Source: Streptomyces sp. NBC_01016 (lineage in GTDB: Bacteria; Actinomycetota; Actinomycetes; Streptomycetales; Streptomycetaceae). From it: a stretch of 64,000 nt of DNA. Under the pieces are notes generated by a model. That model was not told where the DNA came from. It saw only the letters and a list, made by a program, of their open reading frames with translations, and made no database searches. This document shows, piece after piece, positions 1 to 8,074 of this stretch (position 1 is its first letter; each line of letters starts with the position of its first letter). The stretch lies in the NCBI RefSeq assembly GCF_026341035.1, contig NZ_JAPEOQ010000002.1, forward strand, positions 4,062,535-4,126,534, read 5' to 3'. Position numbers and translations under genes: made by a program.

Positions 1-135
1 GCCGATCATCCACGGCGAGAGGAACACGTAGGCGGGCCACTGCTTCTCGCGCACCCGGCGGACGCGGCCGCCGGACGTCGACCGCTCGGGGTCCTGGTGT
101 GCGGGGGCGGGCGCCTTGGTGGTGAGTGCGCTCAT
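1..135 (-). CDS. ABC sugar transporter permease, N-terminal fragment
   Basis: Only the first 45 codons are inside the window; the gene runs off the left edge. The protein starts with a basic and proline-rich cytoplasmic stretch and then enters a hydrophobic segment with the motif YVFLSPWMIG, typical of the first membrane helix of MalF-type sugar permeases. Its ATG overlaps the stop codon of the upstream binding-protein gene by four bases (ATGA), which indicates translational coupling in one operon. It would form the membrane channel for the sugar delivered by the lipoprotein encoded at 132-1469. The substrate is unknown. Confidence 0.8.
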   Translation of the reverse strand, partial: MSALTTKAPAPAHQDPERSTSGGRVRRVREKQWPAYVFLSPWMIG

Positions 136-1469
136 GACCTCAGCTCCTTGTTGGCCTCGTCGACGAGTTCGCGCGCCGCCTGGCGGGGAGTGGCCTTGCC
201 GTACATCACGCGCTGGTACACGCGGTTGAACGTGGGCTGGATCGCCAGGTCGGCGGGCGGCGGGGCGGTCGGCGGAGCGTCGAGGCCGTACTTCTCCATC
301 GTCTGCGCGTAGCGGTAGATCTCCAGCTCGGGGCCCTTGAGGGTCTTGCCGACGCGTGCGGCGATCGTCCGGTTGGGCGGGGTGGACCGGGAGAACCCGA
401 GAATGTCGCCGACCCGGCTGTCGTTGAGCAGGAAGTCGACCAACTGGGCGGCCTCCTTGGGGTGCGCGGAGTGCGCGCCGATCCCGACCAGCATGCTCGG
501 CTTGAAGTACGCGCCCTGCCTGCCGTCGGTCGTGGGCACGGACGCGTAGTGGATGTGGTCGCCGAGCAGGTCGACATAGCCGGGGAAGGGCGCGTCCCAC
601 GTGAAGTCGGAGGCGGCGAGGTGGCGGCCCATCGGGGTCATCTCGGTGTTCTTGGCCTGCACGGAGTCCCGGGGCTCGGCGACCGCGCCCGCCTTGCGGA
701 GGCGGTCGTAGAACGTCCAGAACTCGGCGAGATCGTCCTCGGTGAAAGCGAGTTCGGTCTGGCTCTTGTAGAGCTTCCCGCCGCGGCCGCGTAGCCAGTC
801 CTCGAAGATGTCCTCGTTGCCGCCGCCGTCGTTGGAGCCGCGCAGCGTGCGGCCGTCGGGGGCCTTCAGGCCGAGGGCGGTGATCTTCTTGTTGGCCTCC
901 GCCCACTCCTGCCAGGTCCAGTCGGTGGGAGGTGTGCCGATCCCGGCCCGCTCGAAGATCTTCGAGTCGTAGGCGAACCCGGTGATGCCACGGCCCATCG
1001 GCAGGGCGTACTGGCCACCCCGGTACGTGCCGGTGCGCAGGAAGCTGTGGTCCATGTCGGACGTGTCGATGGTCCCGCGCTTGATGGCGTCGTCCAGGGA
1101 CAGCAGCGCGTCACCGCCGGCGTACTGGGACACCTGTCGGTAGTCGAGCTGCACCACGTCGGGGATGCCGCCGCCCGCGGCCTGCGTGGCCAACTTCTGG
1201 AGGTACGCGCCGAATTCACCGTTCGACGTGCGGACGGTGACGCCGGGGTGCTCCTTCTCGAAGAGGCGCACCGCCTTCTCGGTGCGCGCGGCACGGTCGT
1301 CATTGCCCCACCAGGAGAACCTGAGGGTGACACCGCTCGACGTGCCGCCGCTCGCGGTGGAACAGCCGGACAACGTGCCGGTCAGCGCGGCACCGACCCC
1401 GGCGGCCGCGGTGGTCAGGACGGCCCGGCGGCTGAGATGGGGGCGCGGGCCGCTTCGGGGCTCGGGCAT
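132..1469 (-). CDS. ABC sugar transporter substrate-binding lipoprotein (family 1)
   Basis: This 445-residue protein is an extracellular solute-binding protein of the sugar ABC type. The N-terminus carries a twin arginine (about residues 14-15) before a hydrophobic stretch that ends in the lipobox LSGC (cysteine about residue 36), so a Tat-exported lipoprotein is likely. After the cysteine comes a Ser/Gly linker and then the family start VTLRFSWWGNDDR. The length is normal. It is the first gene of an operon with the permease at 1-135 and is divergent from a LacI regulator at 1681-2724; a LacI-type palindrome lies between them. This suggests sugar-induced expression, but the sugar cannot be told from sequence. 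Confidence 0.93.
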   Translation of the reverse strand: MPEPRSGPRPHLSRRAVLTTAAAGVGAALTGTLSGCSTASGGTSSGVTLRFSWWGNDDRAARTEKAVRLFEKEHPGVTVRTSNGEFGAYLQKLATQAAGGGIPDVVQLDYRQVSQYAGGDALLSLDDAIKRGTIDTSDMDHSFLRTGTYRGGQYALPMGRGITGFAYDSKIFERAGIGTPPTDWTWQEWAEANKKITALGLKAPDGRTLRGSNDGGGNEDIFEDWLRGRGGKLYKSQTELAFTEDDLAEFWTFYDRLRKAGAVAEPRDSVQAKNTEMTPMGRHLAASDFTWDAPFPGYVDLLGDHIHYASVPTTDGRQGAYFKPSMLVGIGAHSAHPKEAAQLVDFLLNDSRVGDILGFSRSTPPNRTIAARVGKTLKGPELEIYRYAQTMEKYGLDAPPTAPPPADLAIQPTFNRVYQRVMYGKATPRQAARELVDEANKELRS

Positions 1470-1548
1470 GGGAGACCTCTCGTGAGGCAGGCGTGTGGGG
1501 CACCGGGGGTGGCGCGCAGGGGCTGCGACGCGCTCCGACGGCTGCGGA

Positions 1549-1562
1549 TTCCAACGTTGTAA
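1549..1562. promoter_or_regulatory. Candidate LacI operator upstream of the sugar ABC operon
   Basis: TTCCAACGTTGTAA is a near-perfect palindrome (12 of 14 bases symmetric, central CG), the usual shape of LacI-family operators. It lies 80 bp upstream of the binding-protein start and about 120 bp upstream of the LacI start. The first 13 bases recur exactly at 1739-1751 inside the lacI reading frame. Binding is inferred. Confidence 0.6.
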
Positions 1563-1680
1563 CCAGTGGGTGTCGTCGAGGTCAACCCTCTGACGTAAAT
1601 GAACGCGGACCGGAACCAGGGCTGTGAATGGCGGGCGCCACGTGCATAATCAGGGGCAACAACATGAGGGGAGCCGGGCA

Positions 1681-2724
1681 GTGGCAGCAGTGACGCTGAA
1701 GGACGTCGCCGAGCGGGCGGGGGTGTCGATCAAAACGGTTTCCAACGTTGTACGGGACGCGCCACGGGTCTCGGAAGCCACGCGGACCCGCGTGATGCGC
1801 GCTGTGCAGGAGCTGGGGTACCGGCCGAACCCCTCGGCCCGCAGGCTGCGGACCGGGCGCAGCGGCCTGATCGCCCTCGCCGTCCCCGACCTGGCCACGC
1901 CCTACTTCGCGGAACTCGCCCACCATGTGCGCACGGAGGCGGCGGCTCTCGGCTTCACCGTCCTCATCGAGGAGACCCTCGGCGACACCAAGGAGGAACT
2001 GCGCCTCGCGACGGGCGTGGGCGCGTCACTCCTGGACGGTGTGATCCTCTCCCCGCTGCATGTCTCGCCGCACGAACTCGCCCCCGTCACCGACCAGTTC
2101 CCCCTCGTCCTCCTCGGCGAGCGCAGCTACCAAGGCGACCGCGTGGTGGCGGACCACGTCCTCATCGACAACGTGGCGGCCGCCCGCGAGGCCACCGCAC
2201 ACCTCGCGAGTCTTGGCCGCACCCGCATCGCCGCGATCGGCGTCGACAAGGCGGGCTCCGCCACCAGCCGGCAACGCCTGGAGGGCTTCCAGCAGGCCCT
2301 GCACGACGCGGGCCTGACCTACGACCCCCGCCTCGCACCCCAGATCAAGGACTTCGACCGCCGCAACGGCCTCCAGGCGATGCGTACCCTCACCGCCCTC
2401 CCCGAGGATCAGCGCCCGGACGCGGTCTTCTGCTTCAGCGACCTCCTGGCCGTCGGAGCCCGCCGCGCCCTGCACGAAGCGGACCTGACCATCCCCGGCG
2501 ACGTGGCCCTGGCCGGAGTCGACGGCTCGGAGGAGGCCCTCTACGGCACCCCGTCGCTGACCTCGGTGGTCCCCGACAAGTCGGCGATCGCCGCGCTGGC
2601 GGTGAAGTGCCTGGTCGACCGCGTCCGTGCGGAGGACCCCCCGCCGTTCGAGGTGCATGTGGCGCCGCATTGGCTGGAGGTGCGGGAGTCGAGCGGCGGC
2701 GAACGGAAGCCGTTGGAGCCCTGA
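1681..2724 (+). CDS. LacI-family transcriptional regulator
   Basis: This is a 347-residue LacI/GalR regulator. The helix-turn-helix is at the extreme N-terminus (VTLKDVAERAGVSIKTVSNV), followed by the hinge helix region NPSARRLRTGRSG and a periplasmic-binding-protein-like sensor domain. I chose GTG 1681 because GAGGGGAG stands just upstream and the HTH then begins at residue 4; an upstream in-frame start at 1624 would add 19 unlikely residues. It is divergent from the sugar ABC operon and very probably represses it. The codons over the HTH (gtt, gtt, gta) are unusual for this GC-rich gene and create a second copy of the operator sequence. Confidence 0.92.
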   Translation: MAAVTLKDVAERAGVSIKTVSNVVRDAPRVSEATRTRVMRAVQELGYRPNPSARRLRTGRSGLIALAVPDLATPYFAELAHHVRTEAAALGFTVLIEETLGDTKEELRLATGVGASLLDGVILSPLHVSPHELAPVTDQFPLVLLGERSYQGDRVVADHVLIDNVAAAREATAHLASLGRTRIAAIGVDKAGSATSRQRLEGFQQALHDAGLTYDPRLAPQIKDFDRRNGLQAMRTLTALPEDQRPDAVFCFSDLLAVGARRALHEADLTIPGDVALAGVDGSEEALYGTPSLTSVVPDKSAIAALAVKCLVDRVRAEDPPPFEVHVAPHWLEVRESSGGERKPLEP

Positions 2725-2846
2725 ACGCTCCTGCTCAGCCACGCCGTTCGCCCCTCGTTGGAGTCTTGAACGCTCGTGCACAGCCCGTCCGTTCACCCCT
2801 CGTCGGAGTCCTGAACGCCCGCGCCCCGCCCCGCCGTTCACCCCTC
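2712..2846. repeat. 45-bp tandem repeat, three copies, spanning two convergent gene ends
   Basis: Three consecutive 45-bp units (2712-2756, 2757-2801, 2802-2846) each begin GTYGGAG and end TTCRCCCCTC. The first unit contains the stop codon of the LacI gene (2722-2724) and the last contains the stop codon of the convergent GntR gene (2838-2840 on the minus strand). Every unit carries both potential stop positions. Confidence 0.85.
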
Positions 2847-3515
2847 GAAGGACGCCGCCAGAATCTCCTGCACCCGCGCCGCGTTCGACGCGATGTGATG
2901 CCGTGCCTCCCGCTGCGCGCGTTCCGCGTCGCCCGCGCGGATCGCGGACATGAGAGGTTCGTGCTCGCCGAGCAGCTTGCGCGGGTTCTCGTTCTCGCGT
3001 TCGTGGGCGGACAACGCCATGAGGTAGAAGCGCAGTTCACGGGTGAGCCCGGCGTAGAACGCGTCGAGGCGTGCGTTGCCGAGCGTCGCCACGATCGCCC
3101 CGTGGAAGGCCAGGTCCGCGGCCACGATGTCGGCACGCCGCAGTGAGCCCGTGACCGTGACGAGGTTCTCGTACGCCGCCTCCACAGCGGCGAGTTGAGC
3201 CGTGCCGAGGGGTGCCGCGAGGGCCGCCGCCTCCAAGTGCTCGCGCGCCGTGTAGAGCTCGTCGACGCTCCGCGGTGTGGGGGAGATGACCACGGCCCCG
3301 CGGTTGGCCTGGAAGCGGATCAGACCGCCGTGCTCCAGCAGACGGACGGCCTCGCGCACCGTGTTGCGGGCGATGCCGAGTTCGGCGGCGATGGCGCTCT
3401 CGCGCAGGCGCTCGCCCGGCCGGAAGGAGCCGGCGAGGATCCGCTCCGACAGACCGTCGGCGATCTGCTGTGCGGTCGTGGTCCGCTGGGCCACCAGCCC
3501 TTCAAGTGCCGTCAT
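2838..3515 (-). CDS. GntR-family (FadR-type) transcriptional regulator
   Basis: A 225-residue regulator with a winged helix-turn-helix at about residues 10-75 (motifs RPGERLRESAIAAELGI, RNTVREAVRLLEHGGL) and an all-helical C-terminal FCD sensor domain. The ATG at 3515 gives the normal N-terminus. It is divergent from the APC permease gene at 3835, and a palindromic site at 3741-3759 lies in the shared upstream region. The likely role is control of the permease-aminotransferase genes in response to an amino acid or an organic acid made from it; this is inference from context. Confidence 0.9.
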   Translation of the reverse strand: MTALEGLVAQRTTTAQQIADGLSERILAGSFRPGERLRESAIAAELGIARNTVREAVRLLEHGGLIRFQANRGAVVISPTPRSVDELYTAREHLEAAALAAPLGTAQLAAVEAAYENLVTVTGSLRRADIVAADLAFHGAIVATLGNARLDAFYAGLTRELRFYLMALSAHERENENPRKLLGEHEPLMSAIRAGDAERAQREARHHIASNAARVQEILAASFEG

Positions 3516-3543
3516 GGCGTCATCGTAGCCACCCTGTGACCCT

Positions 3544-3729
3544 AGGGTCCTTCTGGCGGATCCTGCTGGAGTCGCGTGCCCTGGCACGCACATCTGCTGC
3601 GTTGTCGTCGGTTGCCAACGCTCCGCGTTGACGCCCTCCTCCGCCTTGCAGCTGCACGCACCAGACCCCGCTCGCCTGCACCGCACGTGGACGCCGTCCG
3701 CATCCAGCCTGATCCGCCAGAAGGGCCCT
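3544..3729. mobile_element. MITE-like element with ~27-bp terminal inverted repeats
   Basis: The ends 3544-3570 and 3703-3729 are inverted repeats matching at about 24 of 27 positions, including a perfect 14-base core (CCTTCTGGCGGATC and its complement). The ~186-bp body has no convincing gene and fills most of the gap between the GntR regulator and the permease. Size and structure fit a non-autonomous miniature inverted-repeat element or a large structured intergenic repeat. No target duplication is obvious. Confidence 0.5.
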
Positions 3730-3740
3730 GGTGCCGAACA

Positions 3741-3759
3741 GTAGAACTGTTCTACAGTT
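3741..3759. promoter_or_regulatory. Candidate GntR operator upstream of the permease
   Basis: Two overlapping perfect palindromes, GTAGAA-ctg-TTCTAC (3741-3755) and AACTGT-tct-ACAGTT (3745-3759), stand in an AT-richer patch 76 bp before the permease start and downstream of the divergent GntR gene's own start. The position is right for a repressor site; the assignment to this regulator is inferred. Confidence 0.5.
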
Positions 3760-3834
3760 GCGCACTGCTTCGGCCGCTCACGGCCCGTCGCCTGCGTGAC
3801 CCACTGAACCGATGTTGCAGGAGGGCTCTCCACA

Positions 3835-5247
3835 GTGCGGACAACTCGCGAGAACGACAGGATCGATCCGGGTGAGGGGGCGGCCCCCGAGCAGCAGCCC
3901 TCCGACGCGCCCCGCACCCTCAGGCAGCGGCACGTCCGCATGATCGCCCTCGGCGGCATCGTCGGCGCCAGCCTCTTCGTCGGCAGCGGCGCCGTCATCC
4001 ACACCGTCGGCCCGGCCAGCATCCTGTCCTACGCCCTCGGCGGCCTCCTGGTCATCCTCGTCATGCGGATGCTGGGCGAGATGGCGACCGCCTCGCCGAC
4101 TCTCGGCTCGTTCATGGAGTACGCCAGGACGTCCCTCGGTGGCTGGGCCGGATACACCATCGGCTGGCTGTACTGGTACTTCTGGGTCGGTGTCGTCGCT
4201 TTCGAGGCGGTCGCGGGCGCCAAGCTGCTGATGCTCTGGATACCCGGCGTACCGCAGTGGCTCTTCTCCCTGGTCCTGATGACACTGCTGACCGCAACGA
4301 ACCTGGTGTCGACCCGCTCGTTCGGGGAGACCGAGTTCTGGCTGGCCTCCATCAAGGTCGTCACGATCGTCGTGTTCCTCGTCGCGGGCACACTCTTCGC
4401 GCTGGGGCTGTGGCCGGACGCGAAGCTGTCGGTGGGCAACGTCGCCCTCGACGGATTCGCGCCCAACGGTGTCTCGGCCATCCTGCACGGCGTCGTCCTC
4501 GTGATCTTCTCCTACGTCGGCACCGAGATCGTCACCATCGCCGCCGCCGAATCCGACAACCCTGTGAAGTCCGTCGTCAAGGCGACCTCCTCCACGGTGT
4601 GGCGGGTCATCATCTTCTACGTCGGCTCGGTCACCCTGTTGGTGATGATGACTCCGTGGGACCGGATCCCGACCGAGACCAGCCCGTACGCGGCCGCCTT
4701 CGGCAAGATGGGTGTGCCCGCGGCGACGACGATCATCAATGTCGTGGTGCTCACCTCCGTCCTCTCCGTGCTCAACTCCGGTATCTACACGGCCTCCCGC
4801 ATGCTCTTCGCCCTCCAGCGCAACAAGTGGGCGCCCCGCTGGGTCGCCCACCGAAGCCGCAAGGGCACCCCGTGGAAGGCGATCCTGGCCTGCACGTCCG
4901 TCGGGTACGTGGCCGTCGCCATGAGCTATGTCGCCCCTGACACCATCTTCAACTTCATCATCAACTCGGCTGGCGCCGTCGGCCTGTTCGTCTACGCGAT
5001 CATCGCCGGCTCGCAGCTGCGCATGCGGCGGCAGCTGGAACGCGAGTCCCCGGAGCGGCTCAAGCTGCGCATGTGGGGCTATCCGTACCTGAGTTGGGCC
5101 ACCCTCGCGGCCATCATCGTCGTCCTGAGCTCCATGCTCCTGGTCCCCGACGCCCGCTCGCAGCTGTATCTGAGCGTCCTGAGCCTGGCCGCCATTCTCG
5201 CCACCTACGTGCTCGTACGGTCCAGGCGGCGCAGCACCACACACTGA
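3835..5247 (+). CDS. APC-family amino acid permease (GABA/aromatic permease-like)
   Basis: A 470-residue integral membrane protein with about twelve helices. The first helix has the amino acid permease signature in IALGGIVGASLFVGSG, and the conserved segment GEMATASPTLGSFMEYAR follows, as in the GabP/AroP/LysP branch. The GTG start has AGGAGGG nine to ten bases upstream. It is followed after 30 bp by a class III aminotransferase and probably forms an operon with it, so a likely substrate is an omega-amino acid or other amine that the aminotransferase then deaminates. Control by the divergent GntR regulator is likely. Confidence 0.9.
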   Translation: MRTTRENDRIDPGEGAAPEQQPSDAPRTLRQRHVRMIALGGIVGASLFVGSGAVIHTVGPASILSYALGGLLVILVMRMLGEMATASPTLGSFMEYARTSLGGWAGYTIGWLYWYFWVGVVAFEAVAGAKLLMLWIPGVPQWLFSLVLMTLLTATNLVSTRSFGETEFWLASIKVVTIVVFLVAGTLFALGLWPDAKLSVGNVALDGFAPNGVSAILHGVVLVIFSYVGTEIVTIAAAESDNPVKSVVKATSSTVWRVIIFYVGSVTLLVMMTPWDRIPTETSPYAAAFGKMGVPAATTIINVVVLTSVLSVLNSGIYTASRMLFALQRNKWAPRWVAHRSRKGTPWKAILACTSVGYVAVAMSYVAPDTIFNFIINSAGAVGLFVYAIIAGSQLRMRRQLERESPERLKLRMWGYPYLSWATLAAIIVVLSSMLLVPDARSQLYLSVLSLAAILATYVLVRSRRRSTTH

Positions 5248-5277
5248 CCGCCCACCCCCACACCTCATGGAGACCTC

Positions 5278-6552
5278 ATGGCCCAGGAGAACCCGCCCGT
5301 CCTGCCCGGCCCCGCCCTGTGGAGCGCGCAGGCCCACCTCCCGTCCGTCCTCGGACGCCAATTGACCATCGAACGCGCCGAAGGCAGCTACCTGTTCAGC
5401 ACGGACGGCCGCCGCCTCTTCGACGGCACCGCCGGCCTGTGGCACGCCAACGTCGGTCACGCACGCCCCGAACTCGCCGACGCCGCCCACGACCAGATGC
5501 GGCGCCTGGAGACGTACCACGTGTTCGGCCGCTACCTGAACGACCGCGCCGTCGCCCTCGGCGAACGCCTCGCCGCCCTGTCACCCATCGACGACCCCAA
5601 GGTCATCCTCAACAGCGGCGGCAGCGACGCCATCGACGTCGCCTGCAAGCTCGCCCGCAGGCACTGGCAGCGCGAGGGCCGCGAGGACAAGACCATGATC
5701 CTCAGCCGCGAGTTCGCCTACCACGGGCTGCACGCCTACGGCACGAGCATCGCGGGCCTCGAGTTCAACCGGACCGGATACGGCACCGAGTCCCTGGTCC
5801 CGGAGACCGCGCGCGTGTCCACGTACGACATCGACGCGGTCGAGCACACCGTGCGGGAGATCGGCCCCGAGCACATCGCGGCGATCGTCGCCGAACCCGT
5901 CCAGGGCACCGGCGGTGTGATCCCGCCCGCGCCCGGCTACCTCGAAGGCCTGCAGCGCATCTGCCGGGAGAACGACATCCTGCTGATCATCGACGAGGTC
6001 ATCACCGGATTCGGGCGCACGGGCCACATGTTCGCCACCGAACGCTACGGCCTCACACCCGACCTGATCACCTTCGCCAAGGGCGTCACCTCCGGCTACG
6101 CCCCGCTCGGCGGCGTCTTCGTCGCCCCGCACATCTGGCAGCCGTTCTACCGGGACGCCGACGACACACCCATGTTCCGGCACGGTGCCACCTACTCCGG
6201 GCACGCGACCGCCTGCGCCGTCGCACTGCGCAATCTCGACATCCTCGACGAGGAGAAGCTGGTGCCCAGGGTGGCCGAGCTCGAGCAGGTGCTCGCCGAC
6301 GAACTGCGGGTCCTGGGCACGCGGGAGTCCGTCGTCGAGACACGTGTCGCGGGACTGCTCGGCGGTGTCGCCCTCGTCGACGACATCAGCGCGGAGGCGG
6401 TCACCGACGAGCTCGTCGAGCACGGCTTCGTCACCCGTCCGCTGCGCGGCAACACCGTGCAGATCAGCCCGCCGTTCATCACCACCGACGAGGAACTGCG
6501 CGGGCTCGTGACCGCCATCGGCACGGTGCTCGCGGCACATGAAGGCCGGTGA
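5278..6552 (+). CDS. Class III pyridoxal-phosphate aminotransferase
   Basis: A 424-residue omega-amino acid:pyruvate or GABA-type transaminase. The cofactor motifs are clear: NSGGSDAIDVACKLAR early, the carboxylate DEVITGFGRTG (Asp about residue 239), and the Schiff-base lysine in LITFAKGVTSGYAPLGG (about Lys268). The family usually acts on terminal amino groups of beta-alanine, GABA, polyamine derivatives or similar substrates, in the cytoplasm. GGAGA precedes the ATG. It lies between an amino acid permease and an NCS1 permease and overlaps neither if the next gene starts at 6557. The exact substrate cannot be named. Confidence 0.93.
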   Translation: MAQENPPVLPGPALWSAQAHLPSVLGRQLTIERAEGSYLFSTDGRRLFDGTAGLWHANVGHARPELADAAHDQMRRLETYHVFGRYLNDRAVALGERLAALSPIDDPKVILNSGGSDAIDVACKLARRHWQREGREDKTMILSREFAYHGLHAYGTSIAGLEFNRTGYGTESLVPETARVSTYDIDAVEHTVREIGPEHIAAIVAEPVQGTGGVIPPAPGYLEGLQRICRENDILLIIDEVITGFGRTGHMFATERYGLTPDLITFAKGVTSGYAPLGGVFVAPHIWQPFYRDADDTPMFRHGATYSGHATACAVALRNLDILDEEKLVPRVAELEQVLADELRVLGTRESVVETRVAGLLGGVALVDDISAEAVTDELVEHGFVTRPLRGNTVQISPPFITTDEELRGLVTAIGTVLAAHEGR

Positions 6553-6556
6553 CGCG

Positions 6557-8023
6557 ATGCCGATGACGCAGGGGCAGTCCGGCGGCCTGGTCGAGTCGCG
6601 GTCGATCGACGTCGTGCCGGACGAGGAACGGCACGGCACCGCGTTCAGCCAGTTCACGCTGTGGGTGGGCGCGAACCTACAGATCACGGCCGTGGTCACG
6701 GGCGCCCTCGCGGTGGTGCTCGGCGCGACCGCCTTCTGGGCGGTCATCGGGCTCCTCGCCGGGAACCTGCTCGGCGGCTCGGTGATGGCCCTGCACTCGG
6801 CGCAGGGCCCCCGGCTCGGCCTCCCACAAATGATCTCCTCGCGGGCCCAGTTCGGGGTCCGCGGCGCGGTGGTGCCGCTCGTCCTCGCGGTGTTCATGTT
6901 CATCGGCTGCACCGCGAGCGGCACCGTCCTCGCGGGCGAGGCGGTCGGCGAACTGACCCACCTGGGACCCGTCGCGGGCATCCTCATCTTTACGGCAGTC
7001 ACCGCGGTGGCGGCCGCCGTCGGCTACCGCCTCATCCACTTCCTGGGCCGCCTCGCCGGAGTGGTGTGCGGCGTGGCATTCGTCTACCTCGGCGTACGCC
7101 TCCTGCAGCACGACGACATGGGTACGGTCCTCGCCGACCACAGCTTCGCCCTGCCGGCGTTCCTGCTCGCCGTCTCGCTCTCGGCGTCCTGGCAGCTGTC
7201 GTTCGGCCCGTACGTCGCCGACTACTCGCGCTATCTGCCTCGTTCGACCTCGGCCCGCGCGACGTTCGGCTGGACGCTGGCCGGGACCGCGCTCGGAGCC
7301 CAGTGGTCGATGGCCTTCGGGGCGCTCGCCGCGGCCGCCGCGGGGGAGGCGTTCGTCGGCCACGAGGTGACGTACGTGGTGTCACTCGGCGGGGCGGGCC
7401 TGATGGCGGCGGTGCTCTACTTCGTCATCGCCCTCGGCAAGCTGACCGTCACGGTCCTCAACACCTACGGCGCGTTCATGTCGACCGTGACGAGTGTGAC
7501 CGGGATGCGGCGGCGGGGCGCGATGCCCCACCGGCTCTCGCCGCGCGGGCGGGTCGGCTACATCGCCGCGATCATCGTGGCGGGCGCCGCCCTCGCCCTC
7601 GCGGGGCGGGGCGACTTCCTCAACACGTTCTCGACGTTCCTGCTCATCGTGCTGGCCTTCTTCACTCCATGGAGCGCGGTGAACCTGGCCGACTACTACC
7701 TGGTCGCGAAGGAGCGCTACGACATCCCGGCCCTCAACGACCCCGACGGGCGCTACGGATCCTGGCGGGCACCGGCCCTGGTGTCGTACGGAGTGGGTCT
7801 GGTGGTCCAACTCCCGTTCATGGCAACGGACCTGTTCACCGGCCCGTTCGTCGCGCCGCTGGGCGGCGCGGACATCTCGTGGATCGTGGGTCTCACGCTG
7901 CCGGGAGTCCTGTACTGGTTCCTGGCCCGCCGCGAACGGCACCGGATCCCGGACCGGATGATCTACCCGGAGGATGCGATGCCGAGTCAGGCGTCCCGGG
8001 GCGCGACGGAGGTGCCCGCCTAG
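6557..8023 (+). CDS. NCS1-family nucleobase/cation symporter (cytosine/purine permease type)
   Basis: A 488-residue protein with about twelve membrane helices. The N-terminal block (FTLWVGANLQITAVVTGAL) and SSRAQFGVRGAVVPL match the purine-cytosine permease family, and SFGPYVADYSRYLPR is the family loop with the conserved substrate-site region. I chose ATG 6557, preceded by GAAGG; an alternative ATG at 6539 would overlap the aminotransferase by 14 bases but has no ribosome site. Co-transcription with the permease and aminotransferase genes is likely, so the substrate may be a nitrogen compound other than a classical base. Confidence 0.88.
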   Translation: MPMTQGQSGGLVESRSIDVVPDEERHGTAFSQFTLWVGANLQITAVVTGALAVVLGATAFWAVIGLLAGNLLGGSVMALHSAQGPRLGLPQMISSRAQFGVRGAVVPLVLAVFMFIGCTASGTVLAGEAVGELTHLGPVAGILIFTAVTAVAAAVGYRLIHFLGRLAGVVCGVAFVYLGVRLLQHDDMGTVLADHSFALPAFLLAVSLSASWQLSFGPYVADYSRYLPRSTSARATFGWTLAGTALGAQWSMAFGALAAAAAGEAFVGHEVTYVVSLGGAGLMAAVLYFVIALGKLTVTVLNTYGAFMSTVTSVTGMRRRGAMPHRLSPRGRVGYIAAIIVAGAALALAGRGDFLNTFSTFLLIVLAFFTPWSAVNLADYYLVAKERYDIPALNDPDGRYGSWRAPALVSYGVGLVVQLPFMATDLFTGPFVAPLGGADISWIVGLTLPGVLYWFLARRERHRIPDRMIYPEDAMPSQASRGATEVPA

Positions 8024-8074
8024 CGCGGAGTCACCTGCGCGGCCCCGCTCTCGGCGATCAACGGATGGTGACGG

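Noticed and set aside
3778..5520. A 580-codon minus-strand frame over the permease and aminotransferase
   Set aside because: Asp/Gly/Arg/Gln-rich antisense shadow without recognisable domain; the plus-strand genes are clear.
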